From: JANXSD01 sp043758125
Lineage (GTDB): Bacteria > Bacteroidota > Bacteroidia > AKYH767-A > OLB10
Assembly: GCA_043758125.1 (NCBI GenBank)
Contig: JAYVOC010000271.1
Coordinates: 1-33,039, forward strand
Direction: 5' to 3'
DNA: 33,039 nucleotides
This document shows positions 15,685 through 23,980 of this stretch, piece after piece (position 1 is the first letter of the stretch; the number at the start of each line of letters is the position of its first letter). A program made the translations under genes and the position numbers. The notes beneath the pieces were generated by a model. The model made no database searches. It saw nothing but the letters and a program-made list of their open reading frames with translations, and was not told where the DNA came from.

Positions 15685-17595
15685 ATGAGTTTAATCCATC
15701 AAGTACTTGCGCAATATTGGGGCTACAAGCAATTTCGTCCCTTGCAAGAAGATATTATTCATTCCGTTATGGAGAAGAATGATACGCTTGCATTATTACC
15801 AACTGGTGGTGGCAAATCAATTTGTTTTCAAGTACCAGCAATGGTGAATGATGGGATTTGTTTGGTGATTTCACCTCTCATTGCATTGATGAAAGATCAA
15901 GAAGAAAACCTTCGCAACAAAGGAATTAGAGCCGTTGCAATAGTTTCAGGAATGAAACGAAGCGAAGTGGATATTGCACTTGACAATTGCGTTTATGGAG
16001 ATTATAAATTTTTATATGTTTCACCAGAGCGATTAGAAAGTGAACTTTTTCAAGAGCGCTTGATGCAAATGAAAATAAATTTGATAGCTGTTGATGAAGC
16101 ACATTGCATTTCACAATGGGGTTATGATTTTCGTCCACCGTATCGACAAATTGCAAAAATTAGAGAATGGTTTCCTGCAATTCCAATCATAGCTTTAACT
16201 GCTTCCGCTACTCCAGAAGTTAGAGAAGATATTTGTAAGCAACTGAACTTTAAAAATCATAAAATTTTTACAAAAAGTTTTGCGCGACCGAATTTATCAT
16301 ACATTGTTCGGCATGATGATAAAAAAATGGAAAGTGTTTTACGCATTTTAAATTCGGTTCCTGGCTGCGGAATTATATATGTACGTAATCGTCGTAAAAC
16401 ACAAGAAATCGCAAACCAACTTCTTAAAAATGGTATTCGTGCCGATTTTTATCATGCAGGATTATCTCAACAAACAAGAACTGAAAAGCAAAGTAAATGG
16501 ATGAAGAATGATTCGAGGATCATTGTCTCTACAAATGCTTTTGGGATGGGTATTGATAAGCCAGATGTACGATCTGTAATTCATCTTGATCTACCAGATG
16601 ATTTAGAAAGCTATTATCAAGAAGCTGGAAGAGGTGGTCGTGATGAAAAATCATCGTATGCTGTTGTATTATACAATCAATCAGACATTCTTGATTTAGA
16701 GAGAAGGATGTCGGTTAATTTTCCTGAAATAGATGAGATCCGTAAAGTTTATCAAGCACTAGGAAATTATTTCCAGATTCCAGTAAATTCAGGATTAGGG
16801 TTAACACTTGAATTTGATTTAATTTCCTTTTGTGATCAATATCGATTTGATCCTGTTAGGACCTATAATTGTTTGAAAGTTTTAGAGTTAGAAAATCATC
16901 TTACTTTATCAGATTCGATTTATCTTCCATCACGAATACATATTCCAATAAAAAATATTGAGTTATATGAATTTCAAGTAAAGCATACCAATTATGATCA
17001 TCTAATAAAAACTATTTTAAGAAGTTATGCAGGACTATTTGATAACTATGTTCGCTTTAGTGAAACTGAATTAGCAAAGAGAGTTGGAATTGATTTAAAA
17101 TTGCTGAAGATTGAATTAGTATCATTAAATAAATTGGAAATTATAAGTTATATTCCATCAACAGAAATGCCGCAGTTAACATTTAATGAAGCGCGCGTTG
17201 ATGCTAAATTACTGCGCATTAGTAGAGAAAATTTAGAGGATCGTAAGCAACGATTTACAATTAGAGCGAATGCCTTTAAACAATTTATTAGCGATAAATA
17301 TCATTGCAGAAGTATGATGCTCCTTGCCTATTTTGGAGAAAATAATTTACACCGTTGTGGCACTTGTGATTATTGCAGAGAGCGAAATAAACTTGAATTA
17401 AATGATTTGGAAATGGAAGAACTTCGTAATGAAATTCATCTTCTTTTAAAAGATGGGCCAGCATTAGCGCAAAGTATTTCAGAAAAGATAAAGGGATATA
17501 AATCTGATAAAGTGATTGCAGTTTTAAGGTGGCTCATTGATACTGGAGAAATTGGAAATGATGCATTAGGCAGAATCTATTTTAAGGAGAATTAA
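15685..17595 (+). CDS. recQ: RecQ-family ATP-dependent DNA helicase
   Basis: 636 residues. Helicase motifs are in order: FRPLQEDII (motif 0, residues 17-25), Walker A LLPTGGGKS (residues 37-45), SPLIALMKDQ, DEAH (137-140) in VDEAHCISQWGYDFRP, LTASATPEV, and motif VI QEAGRGGRDE. The RecQ-C-terminal zinc cysteines are C541, C558, C561 and C564 (HRCGTCDYC), followed by a winged-helix region. No HRDC domain is seen. Length is close to E. coli RecQ (about 610), though sequence after the zinc site diverges. It acts in 3'-5' unwinding during recombination and repair. Only 3 bp separate it from the glycosylase gene. Confidence 0.95.
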   Translation: MSLIHQVLAQYWGYKQFRPLQEDIIHSVMEKNDTLALLPTGGGKSICFQVPAMVNDGICLVISPLIALMKDQEENLRNKGIRAVAIVSGMKRSEVDIALDNCVYGDYKFLYVSPERLESELFQERLMQMKINLIAVDEAHCISQWGYDFRPPYRQIAKIREWFPAIPIIALTASATPEVREDICKQLNFKNHKIFTKSFARPNLSYIVRHDDKKMESVLRILNSVPGCGIIYVRNRRKTQEIANQLLKNGIRADFYHAGLSQQTRTEKQSKWMKNDSRIIVSTNAFGMGIDKPDVRSVIHLDLPDDLESYYQEAGRGGRDEKSSYAVVLYNQSDILDLERRMSVNFPEIDEIRKVYQALGNYFQIPVNSGLGLTLEFDLISFCDQYRFDPVRTYNCLKVLELENHLTLSDSIYLPSRIHIPIKNIELYEFQVKHTNYDHLIKTILRSYAGLFDNYVRFSETELAKRVGIDLKLLKIELVSLNKLEIISYIPSTEMPQLTFNEARVDAKLLRISRENLEDRKQRFTIRANAFKQFISDKYHCRSMMLLAYFGENNLHRCGTCDYCRERNKLELNDLEMEELRNEIHLLLKDGPALAQSISEKIKGYKSDKVIAVLRWLIDTGEIGNDALGRIYFKEN

Positions 17596-17598
17596 ATT

Positions 17599-18204
17599 AT
17601 GCAATTGAAAGAAAGTTTTTACATTAGAAAAGATGTAATTAAAATTGCACGTGATTTAATTGGTAAAGTTCTCGTTACAAATTTCGAAAATCAACTAACT
17701 TCAGGAATAATTTTAGAAACCGAAGCTTACAACGGTATCATTGATAAAGCATCTCATGCCTATAACAATCGAAGAACATCAAGAACTGAAATTATGTTTC
17801 ACAAAGGAGGTACAGCTTATGTCTATTTGTGTTATGGTATTCATTCACTATTTAATGTTGTAACGAATAGTGAAAATATTCCTCACGCTGTTTTAGTTCG
17901 AGCAATACAACCTTTGGATGGTATTTCAATTATGGAAAAAAGGAGAAAGCTTTCCTCAACAAGAAAAAATTTTAGCGCAGGGCCTGGTACTGTTTCAGCT
18001 TCTCTTGGTATTCATTTTAGCAAATCTGGATTATCATTGTTTACTGATAAAATTTGGATTGAAGACAGAAATATTAAAATTAAACCTAGTGAAATTAAAA
18101 TTACACCTAGAATAGGTGTTGATTATGCTGGCGAAGATGCGCTTTTACCTTATCGTTTCTTAATAGACAAGTTAAATGATCCATTACTTTATTGTATTTC
18201 GTAA
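17599..18204 (+). CDS. mpg: DNA-3-methyladenine glycosylase (AAG/Mpg family)
   Basis: 201 residues, typical bacterial length for the alkyladenine glycosylase family. The conserved ETEAY segment (residues 40-44) contains the catalytic glutamate. ASHAYNNRRTSRTEIMF and GTAYVYLCYGIHSLFNVVT are the intercalating/base-pocket segments, followed by AVLVRAIQP. GPGTVSASLGI resembles the family GPGxLxxALGI motif. The enzyme removes alkylated purines such as 3-methyladenine, and often hypoxanthine, starting base excision repair. It lies between recQ and cdaA with gaps of 3 and 9 bp, so all three are probably one transcript. Confidence 0.95.
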   Translation: MQLKESFYIRKDVIKIARDLIGKVLVTNFENQLTSGIILETEAYNGIIDKASHAYNNRRTSRTEIMFHKGGTAYVYLCYGIHSLFNVVTNSENIPHAVLVRAIQPLDGISIMEKRRKLSSTRKNFSAGPGTVSASLGIHFSKSGLSLFTDKIWIEDRNIKIKPSEIKITPRIGVDYAGEDALLPYRFLIDKLNDPLLYCIS

Positions 18205-18213
18205 ATTCGCCAC

Positions 18214-19008
18214 ATGGAACTCTTTCACATCGGATTTCTTAGTGTTCGACTTCTCGATATTTTAGATATCTTGATTGTTGGATTTTTGCTTTACAAAGTA
18301 TACCAACTTCTAAAAGGAGGTACGGCGATGAATATTTTTATCGGTATTGTTGCTATTTATGTTTTATGGTGGCTTTTCGTTAAAATTCTCGATATGCAAT
18401 TGTTAGGTGCATTACTCGGGCAATTTATGAGTGTTGGTGTACTTGCATTAATCATCGTATTTCAACAAGAAGTAAGAAGGTTTCTATTGCTAGTAGGAAG
18501 TAATAGTTTTACTGGCAAAGATAGCTTCACACGAAAATTACTTCCATGGAATTGGCAAGTGCAAAGAGTTGCGCCGCCTAATTTAGAGCCTATCATTAAA
18601 GCTTGTGCAGGGATGGCGAAAAATAAAGTTGGTGCTATCATTGTTATCTCACGAACTACCGATCTTAAATTTTATGAAAGTACTGGTGACTTAATGGATG
18701 CTGATGTTTCAAAGCGTTTACTTGAAAGTATCTTTTTTAAAAATAGTCCTTTGCATGATGGTGCAGTTATTATTGAGAACAATAAAATAAAAGCGGCTAG
18801 ATGCGTTTTGCCAATTACAGAGAATACAGATCTACCTGCCCACTATGGAATGCGTCATCGAGCAGCTTTAGGTATTACAGAACAAAGTGATGCTATCTCT
18901 GTAATAGTATCTGAAGAAACAGGGACAATTTCAGTTGCTGTAGATGGAAAAATTCAATCCAACTTATCACCTGAAGAGCTGGAGCAAATATTATTGAAAG
19001 AATTATAA
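18214..19008 (+). CDS. cdaA: Membrane-bound diadenylate cyclase CdaA
   Basis: 264 residues. Three N-terminal transmembrane helices (about 10-30, 37-57, 63-85) are followed by a DisA_N-type catalytic domain. The DGA motif is at 182-184 (LHDGAVIIENNKI) and the RHR motif at 214-216 (GMRHRAALGITEQ), both needed to make c-di-AMP from two ATP. Upstream FQQEVRRFLLLVG is typical of the TIGR00159 group. The product is a second messenger for osmotic and envelope control. In many Bacteroidota this gene is beside folP; here it follows recQ and mpg. It converges on the TMTC-like gene with 6 bp between stops. Confidence 0.96.
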   Translation: MELFHIGFLSVRLLDILDILIVGFLLYKVYQLLKGGTAMNIFIGIVAIYVLWWLFVKILDMQLLGALLGQFMSVGVLALIIVFQQEVRRFLLLVGSNSFTGKDSFTRKLLPWNWQVQRVAPPNLEPIIKACAGMAKNKVGAIIVISRTTDLKFYESTGDLMDADVSKRLLESIFFKNSPLHDGAVIIENNKIKAARCVLPITENTDLPAHYGMRHRAALGITEQSDAISVIVSEETGTISVAVDGKIQSNLSPEELEQILLKEL

Positions 19009-19014
19009 TTTTTG

Positions 19015-20937
19015 TTATTTTCTTAATGCAGGATTCAATGTATAAGCTTGATTCAAATATTGCTGCGCAAGTGTTTCATTGCCTTTGCTCCTCCAGGTAA
19101 TGCCAAGATAATAATTCGCCATTGCATTATTAGGATCTACTGATATAGCTTTTTCAAAATTAGAAATTGCATTATCAAATTGTTGTCCAGAGCCGTAACA
19201 ACTTCCGATATTTGTCCATGCTTCAGAATAACGTGGATTCAAACGAACGGCTTCTTGAAATTCAGCTAATGCTTCATTGTATTTTCCAGAAGTAAAGTAA
19301 ACAGTTCCCAAATTATTATGAACAGTTGGATCATTCACATTGTACTTCAATCCCTCGTTGTAACATTTAATAGCTTCTTGCGGATTTTTTAATCGAGCAT
19401 ACGCAATTCCCATTTGATTCCATGCATCAGTAAATGATGGAGTAAGTTTCACCGCTGTCTTCAAATAACCAATTCCAGCATTCAAAATACTATCCTGTTG
19501 TTGTGGCGATTTTCCTTTAAGCTGATCTTCTTTTATCAAATGATTTCCCATGTAATATTGAACACGTGTACTATTTGGTGAAGAAATTAATCCAGAAGAA
19601 TAAAGCGTTGCATTGTTTTCCCAAATAGGATTTCTCGCCATTGTTAATCCACCATAAATTAAGGAAATTGTTATCACTACAATTAATGATAATTTATTAT
19701 CAGCAAGAAAATCATGCTTTTGTTCTTCAGGTTTTTTTGAAAGCAACCGATGCAAAACCACAGCTAACAATAAACATATTCCGAAGCTTGGCGTGTACAT
19801 TAATCGTTCACCATAATGCGTACCGATAATCACAAATAAATTGGATGAAACTGAAATCGTAATAAAGAAATAGAATATTGCGAATGAATATATTTCTTTC
19901 TTTTTCCATCCCATTATTGCAATAACTAACATTGCTAATAAAATTATTCCTGAAACTATAAATTGCCAATTCATTACTCCGATGATTGGAAGTTGTGGAA
20001 ATGAATTATCGAAAGTTAAAACTGTTGGAGCAATGATTGTTTTAAGATACAATCCGAGCAAATAAATAGCAGTAGTCATTCGTGTTAATAGATTCGGAGC
20101 TGCCATCAACATATTATCTGTTATAGAAGGATGCAATGAAATACCAACTGGACCTAAAACTTTTGATCGAATCGCTAAAAAGATGAATGCAACACCCAGA
20201 CAAACAACAGTAGGAAGCCATGTTCTCTTTAATGGTTTATCAGAAAAGAAATATCCTACTAAAGGAATTACTGCTAATAAAGTTATTGAAGATTCCTTAG
20301 AGAAAATTGCAATAAGAAACCATAGTGCTGCTTTTAAAAGCGACATTGCATTTCCTGTAACATTGTACTTATGAATCGATCTTAACATCAGCAATCCAAA
20401 AAGAAATCCTAAAATTTCATCCACACTTTTAATGTTTGCAACAGCTTCCGTATGGATCGGTAAGGTTATGAAAAATAAAGTTGCAGCAAATGCGACAAAT
20501 AAATTTCCTTTAAGCCAATCAACAAGGGTTTTGAAAAGCAACCAACCTGTGAGCATAAACAATAAAATATTTACCCAATGTGCAGTTGATGGTTTATTTG
20601 GGGATATCCCCCACTCCATTGCCAAAACAGATTTTGCAACAGGACGATACAATTCATCAGCAACAAAAATATAACCATATCGATAACTCGTTCTAAAAAT
20701 TTCTCCAATAGCATCAAAACCTTTTTGGGTAGTTTTATTTTCAATGATAGAAGAATAGTCATCCAAAGCATAACCATGATTCATGGTGTTTGCATACACT
20801 ATAAAACTAACAACTACAATAATTGCTGCTAAATATTTCTGAAGATGATTCACTTTTATCTTCGAGTTATTTTCAGCAGGCTTTATATTACTTTGAGAAG
20901 AAATTTTTTCCTTACGAGTTGCTTTTTGTCTCGACAT
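19015..20937 (-). CDS. TMTC-like GT-C fold membrane protein with C-terminal TPRs
   Basis: 640 residues. A basic N-terminal tail precedes the first membrane helix (YLAAIIVVVSFIVYANT). The first loop contains LDDYSSI (D59, D60), resembling the Asp-Asp site of GT-C glycosyltransferases. The segment LPIHTEAVANIKSVDEILG (H162) matches the hallmark of eukaryotic TMTC O-mannosyltransferases. About ten further hydrophobic segments follow. Residues from about 488 carry four or more TPRs (AWNQMGIAYARLKNPQEAI, VHNNLGTVYFTSGKYNEAL, AWTNIGSCYGSGQQFDNAI, ANYYLGITWRSKGNETLA). Glycosyl transfer from a lipid-linked donor is inferred, not shown. It is the last gene of the SDR / TPR-lipoprotein / TMTC-like unit. 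Confidence 0.85.
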   Translation of the reverse strand: MSRQKATRKEKISSQSNIKPAENNSKIKVNHLQKYLAAIIVVVSFIVYANTMNHGYALDDYSSIIENKTTQKGFDAIGEIFRTSYRYGYIFVADELYRPVAKSVLAMEWGISPNKPSTAHWVNILLFMLTGWLLFKTLVDWLKGNLFVAFAATLFFITLPIHTEAVANIKSVDEILGFLFGLLMLRSIHKYNVTGNAMSLLKAALWFLIAIFSKESSITLLAVIPLVGYFFSDKPLKRTWLPTVVCLGVAFIFLAIRSKVLGPVGISLHPSITDNMLMAAPNLLTRMTTAIYLLGLYLKTIIAPTVLTFDNSFPQLPIIGVMNWQFIVSGIILLAMLVIAIMGWKKKEIYSFAIFYFFITISVSSNLFVIIGTHYGERLMYTPSFGICLLLAVVLHRLLSKKPEEQKHDFLADNKLSLIVVITISLIYGGLTMARNPIWENNATLYSSGLISSPNSTRVQYYMGNHLIKEDQLKGKSPQQQDSILNAGIGYLKTAVKLTPSFTDAWNQMGIAYARLKNPQEAIKCYNEGLKYNVNDPTVHNNLGTVYFTSGKYNEALAEFQEAVRLNPRYSEAWTNIGSCYGSGQQFDNAISNFEKAISVDPNNAMANYYLGITWRSKGNETLAQQYLNQAYTLNPALRK

Positions 20938-20943
20938 AATACG

Positions 20944-21486
20944 CTATTTAATTTTTATAGAATCGGAATTATTTTTTGACTTTGCTTCAAAATCACGAAT
21001 CATTTCTTCAGGTGTTTTACCAAGATTCGCTAATGAATTTTTTACATCAGAAGCTAATTTATGATTTGGATATTGCGCTAAGAACTTCAAATAATATCTT
21101 CGAGCACCATCTATATCTGCCAACGAATTTTCAGAAACAAATCCTTGCAAAAATAAAGCTGTTGACACTTTTTTATAATTTGGATAACGCTGTACTCTGC
21201 CAAAATAACCTAATGCATCTTTTGGTTTACCAATACCATTTGCGATATCACCAGCTCTAAATAAATACTCTGGCGCCAAAGTATCATCCTGAAATTGATC
21301 AGCATAACTAACATACATTTTAATCATTGAATCCGCAGCTGCAGGATTTGGAATTTTAGACACATCACTAAAAAGTACTTTTTCCATGTCGGTGATTTGT
21401 GCTTGCATAGATTGTTGAGGTTTCACGCAGGAAGTGACTAACAATACTAAAAATCCTAAGAAGGAAGGACGAAACATTTTATTCAT
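20944..21486 (-). CDS. TPR lipoprotein
   Basis: 180 residues with a lipoprotein signal (FLGFLVLLVTSC, lipobox VTSC, Cys about residue 20). The mature part has helical tetratricopeptide-like repeats (YLFRAGDIANGIGKPKDALGY, then KVSTALFLQGFVSENSL and ARRYYLKFLAQYPNHKLA), like BamD or CpoB type scaffold lipoproteins but shorter. The ATG at 21477 is a possible alternative start. It is 9 bp downstream of the SDR gene and 6 bp upstream of the TMTC-like gene. Inference: an envelope scaffold whose partner may be the TPR membrane protein. Confidence 0.85.
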   Translation of the reverse strand: MNKMFRPSFLGFLVLLVTSCVKPQQSMQAQITDMEKVLFSDVSKIPNPAAADSMIKMYVSYADQFQDDTLAPEYLFRAGDIANGIGKPKDALGYFGRVQRYPNYKKVSTALFLQGFVSENSLADIDGARRYYLKFLAQYPNHKLASDVKNSLANLGKTPEEMIRDFEAKSKNNSDSIKIK

Positions 21487-21495
21487 AATTTATTT

Positions 21496-22302
21496 TTATT
21501 TGAATGGTGATCCTGGTTCTTTTGCCATGTGCTTAAATACAACTTTATCCATCCATGATGGAAAAAATTTATTTAACCATACAGTCATTTTACCATTCCC
21601 TGTTAATATTAAATCTCTTTTACGATGAAGTACTGCATCAAAGATATTTGATGCAACTTCTGTAGCTGTCATCATTTTATTTTCGTCGCGCGGTGATTCA
21701 CCTTGACTAGTTCCGTTTGCGGTTAATGATGTATTACGTATTTCTGTAGCTGTGAATCCTGGGCAAGCAACCAGTACATGCAAATCATTTTTCAAATTCT
21801 CCGTTCGTAATGATTCCATGAATCCTTCTAATGCAAATTTAGATGCGGAGTAACCTGTTCGTCCTGGTAAACCTTTCTTACCAGCAATGGAAGAAACGGC
21901 AACTACTGATCCTTTCTGTTTTATCAAATGTGGCAATGCATACTTAGTACAGAAAACAGCTCCCCAAAAATTGGTGTCCATCAATTGTCGAATTACTTTC
22001 AAATCTAAATCGGCAAATAAAGCTCGCATCGAAAGACCTGCATTGTTAATTAAAACATCAATCCGATTGTACTTCGATATCGTTTCCTCAACAAGCATTT
22101 TACAATCAGACTCAATACTTACGTCAGCCTTAACAACTAACACTTCAGCACCATTAGTTAATAAGTTTTGTTCAACAATCCTTAGCTTATCGATCGATCG
22201 TCCAATTAAAACAACGACGTAACCTTTAGCGGCGAAAACTTCTGCGCAAGCTTTACCGATACCTGATGAAGCCCCAGTAATTATTACAACCTTCTTTTGC
22301 AT
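21496..22302 (-). CDS. SDR family NAD(P)-dependent oxidoreductase
   Basis: 268 residues from the ATG at 22302 (MQKKVVIITG). An in-frame extension to 22362 has no family similarity and runs through the promoter-like sequence, so I reject it. Classical short-chain dehydrogenase marks are TGASSGIG (residues 9-16), NNAG (86-89), VSSIAG with the catalytic Ser (137-138), and Y151-x-x-x-K155 (GYSASKFALEG). PGFTATEIRNTS follows. The C-terminus resembles the membrane-associated DHRS7-like subgroup. Substrate unknown. First gene of a three-gene leftward unit. Confidence 0.93.
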   Translation of the reverse strand: MQKKVVIITGASSGIGKACAEVFAAKGYVVVLIGRSIDKLRIVEQNLLTNGAEVLVVKADVSIESDCKMLVEETISKYNRIDVLINNAGLSMRALFADLDLKVIRQLMDTNFWGAVFCTKYALPHLIKQKGSVVAVSSIAGKKGLPGRTGYSASKFALEGFMESLRTENLKNDLHVLVACPGFTATEIRNTSLTANGTSQGESPRDENKMMTATEVASNIFDAVLHRKRDLILTGNGKMTVWLNKFFPSWMDKVVFKHMAKEPGSPFK

Positions 22303-22309
22303 TTCATGG

Positions 22310-22341
22310 CAAATGTAGGCGATTAGGTTATTTTTGGGCAA
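22310..22341 (-). promoter_or_regulatory. Bacteroidota-type promoter for the SDR operon, possibly leaderless
   Basis: On the minus strand TTG (22341-22339) is followed by a 21-nt spacer and TACATTTG (22317-22310), a full match to TAnnTTTG. Its 3' edge is only 7 nt from the SDR ATG, so transcription would start at or next to the start codon. Confidence 0.55.
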
Positions 22342-22433
22342 TATTTGGATTTCGATTGTCATTAAGTTTTAACCAAACCTAATTTGACAACATCCGAAAT
22401 CTATAAATTACCAAAATAAAAAAGCCTTTAAAC

Positions 22434-23600
22434 ATGAAACTTATAGAAGTAAATTCGGCAGAGTGGATTAAAGAATTCCATCACTTACCGAAAGAAATTT
22501 ACAAGAATGATCCACATTGGATTCCGTATATCAAGCAGGACATTGAAAAACTTTTTGATCCTAAAAAGAATAAATTATTTGTTGAAGGCGCAGAAGCCAT
22601 TCGTTGGATTTTGAGCGACGACAATGGAAAACATATTGGTCGAGTTGCTGCTTTTATCAATCCAAAAACTACTACCACATCAGCATTAAAGACTGGCGGA
22701 ATGGGTTTCTTCGATTGTATCAATGATCAAAATGCTGCTAACTTTTTATTTGATGCTTGTTTGAAGTGGTTAAAAGAACGTGGCATGGAAGCGATGGATG
22801 GTCCAATCAATTTTGGTGATAGAAGCGAATTTTGGGGCTGTCAGATCACGAATTTCGATGAACCTGCCATCTATCCGATGAATTATAATTTGGAGTATTA
22901 CAAGGATCTATTTGAAAATTATGGGTTTCAGAATTATTTCTTTCAATATAATTTTTGGAGAGATATCCATGTTCCCGCACAGCCGATTTTTCATCGAAAA
23001 TATAATCAGTTAAAAAATGATCCCGATTTTCAGATTATGGATATTAGAGGCAAAAATTTAGATGTGGTTGCTGAAGATTTCAGAACTGTTTACAATGGTG
23101 CTTGGGGTGGTCATGCGCATTTCAAGGCGATGTCGAAAGAAGCAGCGCGAAAAATTTTCAAAGCGATGAAGCCTGCTATCGATCCGGAGATTGTGATTTT
23201 TGTGTTTTACAAAGCTGAGCCAGTAGCGTTTTATCTTAATCTTCCCGAACTCAATCAAATATTTCGTCATGTGAAAGGTGATTTGAACCTTGTTGGTAAG
23301 ATCAAGTTCATGTATCATAAGTGGCGCAAAACGGTTACACGCATGACGGGAATGGCGTTTGGCGTGGTGAGAGAATGGCAAGGCAAAGGATTAGAAGCAG
23401 CGTTAATAGTTTTTGGTGAGAAGACAATTCCAGCTCGCGGCGTTTATAAGGATACCGTTTTAACATGGGTTGGGGATTTCAATCCGAAAATGTTGAAAAT
23501 GATTTCCAACTTAGGAACAACAGAATGGCGAACCTTCATTACCTATAGATATCAGTTTGATCGGACGATACCATTTGAACGTGCTGCGATAACAGATTAA
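22434..23600 (+). CDS. Conserved GNAT-like protein (YghO-like), function unknown
   Basis: 388 residues. The N-terminal part has YKNDPHWIPYIKQDIEKLFD and then IGRVAAFIN, the opening of a conserved family distantly related to GNAT acetyltransferases. The C-terminal half contains TGMAFGVVREWQGKGLEAALI, which resembles an acetyl-CoA loop (Q/R-x-x-G-x-G/A form, here REWQGKGLEA). GPINFGDRSEFWGCQI is another conserved segment. I cannot assign a substrate. It is monocistronic as far as can be seen, with AT-rich flanks. It is the last chromosomal gene before the tRNA-Lys integration site. Confidence 0.75.
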   Translation: MKLIEVNSAEWIKEFHHLPKEIYKNDPHWIPYIKQDIEKLFDPKKNKLFVEGAEAIRWILSDDNGKHIGRVAAFINPKTTTTSALKTGGMGFFDCINDQNAANFLFDACLKWLKERGMEAMDGPINFGDRSEFWGCQITNFDEPAIYPMNYNLEYYKDLFENYGFQNYFFQYNFWRDIHVPAQPIFHRKYNQLKNDPDFQIMDIRGKNLDVVAEDFRTVYNGAWGGHAHFKAMSKEAARKIFKAMKPAIDPEIVIFVFYKAEPVAFYLNLPELNQIFRHVKGDLNLVGKIKFMYHKWRKTVTRMTGMAFGVVREWQGKGLEAALIVFGEKTIPARGVYKDTVLTWVGDFNPKMLKMISNLGTTEWRTFITYRYQFDRTIPFERAAITD

Positions 23601-23695
23601 ACGCTGAATTTCACTAGTAAAACGCAATTAAAATGGTGATAAATGTCAAAAAGCAGGTTAAATCATTCATTTTTTAATGTTAATAAAAGATCATT

Positions 23696-23714
23696 ATTAC
23701 TGATATTCAGTAAT
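23696..23714. terminator. Inverted repeat downstream of the GNAT-like gene
   Basis: ATTACTGA and TCAGTAAT are perfect reverse complements around a 3-nt loop, 96 nt after the stop at 23600 and 34 nt before the tRNA -33 box. No U-rich tail follows, so it may be a terminator or a regulatory palindrome. The gap 23601-23824 otherwise holds only the tRNA promoter. Confidence 0.4.
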
Positions 23715-23747
23715 TTGAGATAATGAGAAATAAATGATGCTACATTC

Positions 23748-23779
23748 TTGTTTATCATTTCATAGAAATCATACATTTG
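23748..23779 (+). promoter_or_regulatory. Bacteroidota-type promoter of tRNA-Lys
   Basis: TTG at 23748-23750 and TACATTTG at 23772-23779 (full TAnnTTTG match) are separated by 21 nt, the same geometry as the SDR promoter. A start about 7 nt downstream would leave a leader of roughly 40 nt before the tRNA at 23825. Confidence 0.65.
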
Positions 23780-23824
23780 CACCCGCATTTGGCCTACAAG
23801 ACCAAGCGCTAACCAAAAGTACTA

Positions 23825-23897
23825 GATTCCGTAGCTCAGTTGGTAGAGCAATACACTTTTAATGTATGGGTCCTGGGTTCGAGTCCCAGCGGGATCA
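23825..23897 (+). tRNA. tRNA-Lys (anticodon TTT)
   Basis: 73 nt. The acceptor stem GATTCCG pairs with CGGGATC (one G-U pair), followed by discriminator A. The D arm is GCTC...GAGC, and the anticodon stem ATACA/TGTAT encloses loop CTTTTAA with anticodon TTT. The T arm contains GGTTCGAGTCCC. CCA is not encoded. The gene is complete and is the likely attachment site of the element whose integrase follows in the same orientation. Confidence 0.97.
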
Positions 23898-23900
23898 CTT
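23870..23900 (+). other. Predicted attachment site (attL) at the tRNA 3' end
   Basis: The 3' end of tRNA-Lys (T arm through acceptor) is followed within 85 bp by a tyrosine recombinase gene, the classic layout of tRNA-targeted integration. The core limits are inferred; the matching direct repeat should lie at the far end of the element, outside the window. No second copy of GTCCCAGCGGGATCA is visible within the window. Confidence 0.5.
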
Positions 23901-23926
23901 TGAGGGCTTGAGAAATCAAGCCCTCA
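23901..23926 (+). repeat. Perfect GAAA-loop hairpin immediately after tRNA-Lys
   Basis: TGAGGGCTTGA (23901-23911) and TCAAGCCCTCA (23916-23926) are exact reverse complements around GAAA, 3 nt past the tRNA. An outer pair CACTTT / AAAGTG (23896-23901, 23932-23937) extends the symmetry after an interruption. It could be a tRNA transcription terminator, but no U-tract follows. It could also be an integrase/excision structure at the element boundary. Confidence 0.8.
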
Positions 23927-23980
23927 GTCGTAAAGTGCTGATTTGACAGGGTAATGATGAGGGTCTAAACCCGGCTGAAA

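Noticed and set aside
18315..18330. AAAAGGAGGT followed by ATG inside cdaA, resembling a strong Shine-Dalgarno and internal start
   Set aside because: It encodes the conserved LKGGTAMN segment between membrane helices. The frame is continuous, and Bacteroidota rely little on Shine-Dalgarno. A similar AAAGGAGGTAC in mpg (near 17805) also just encodes KGGTA.
22303..22362. N-terminal extension of the SDR protein
   Set aside because: The Rossmann fold begins directly after the ATG at 22302, and a promoter-like sequence lies in the extension.
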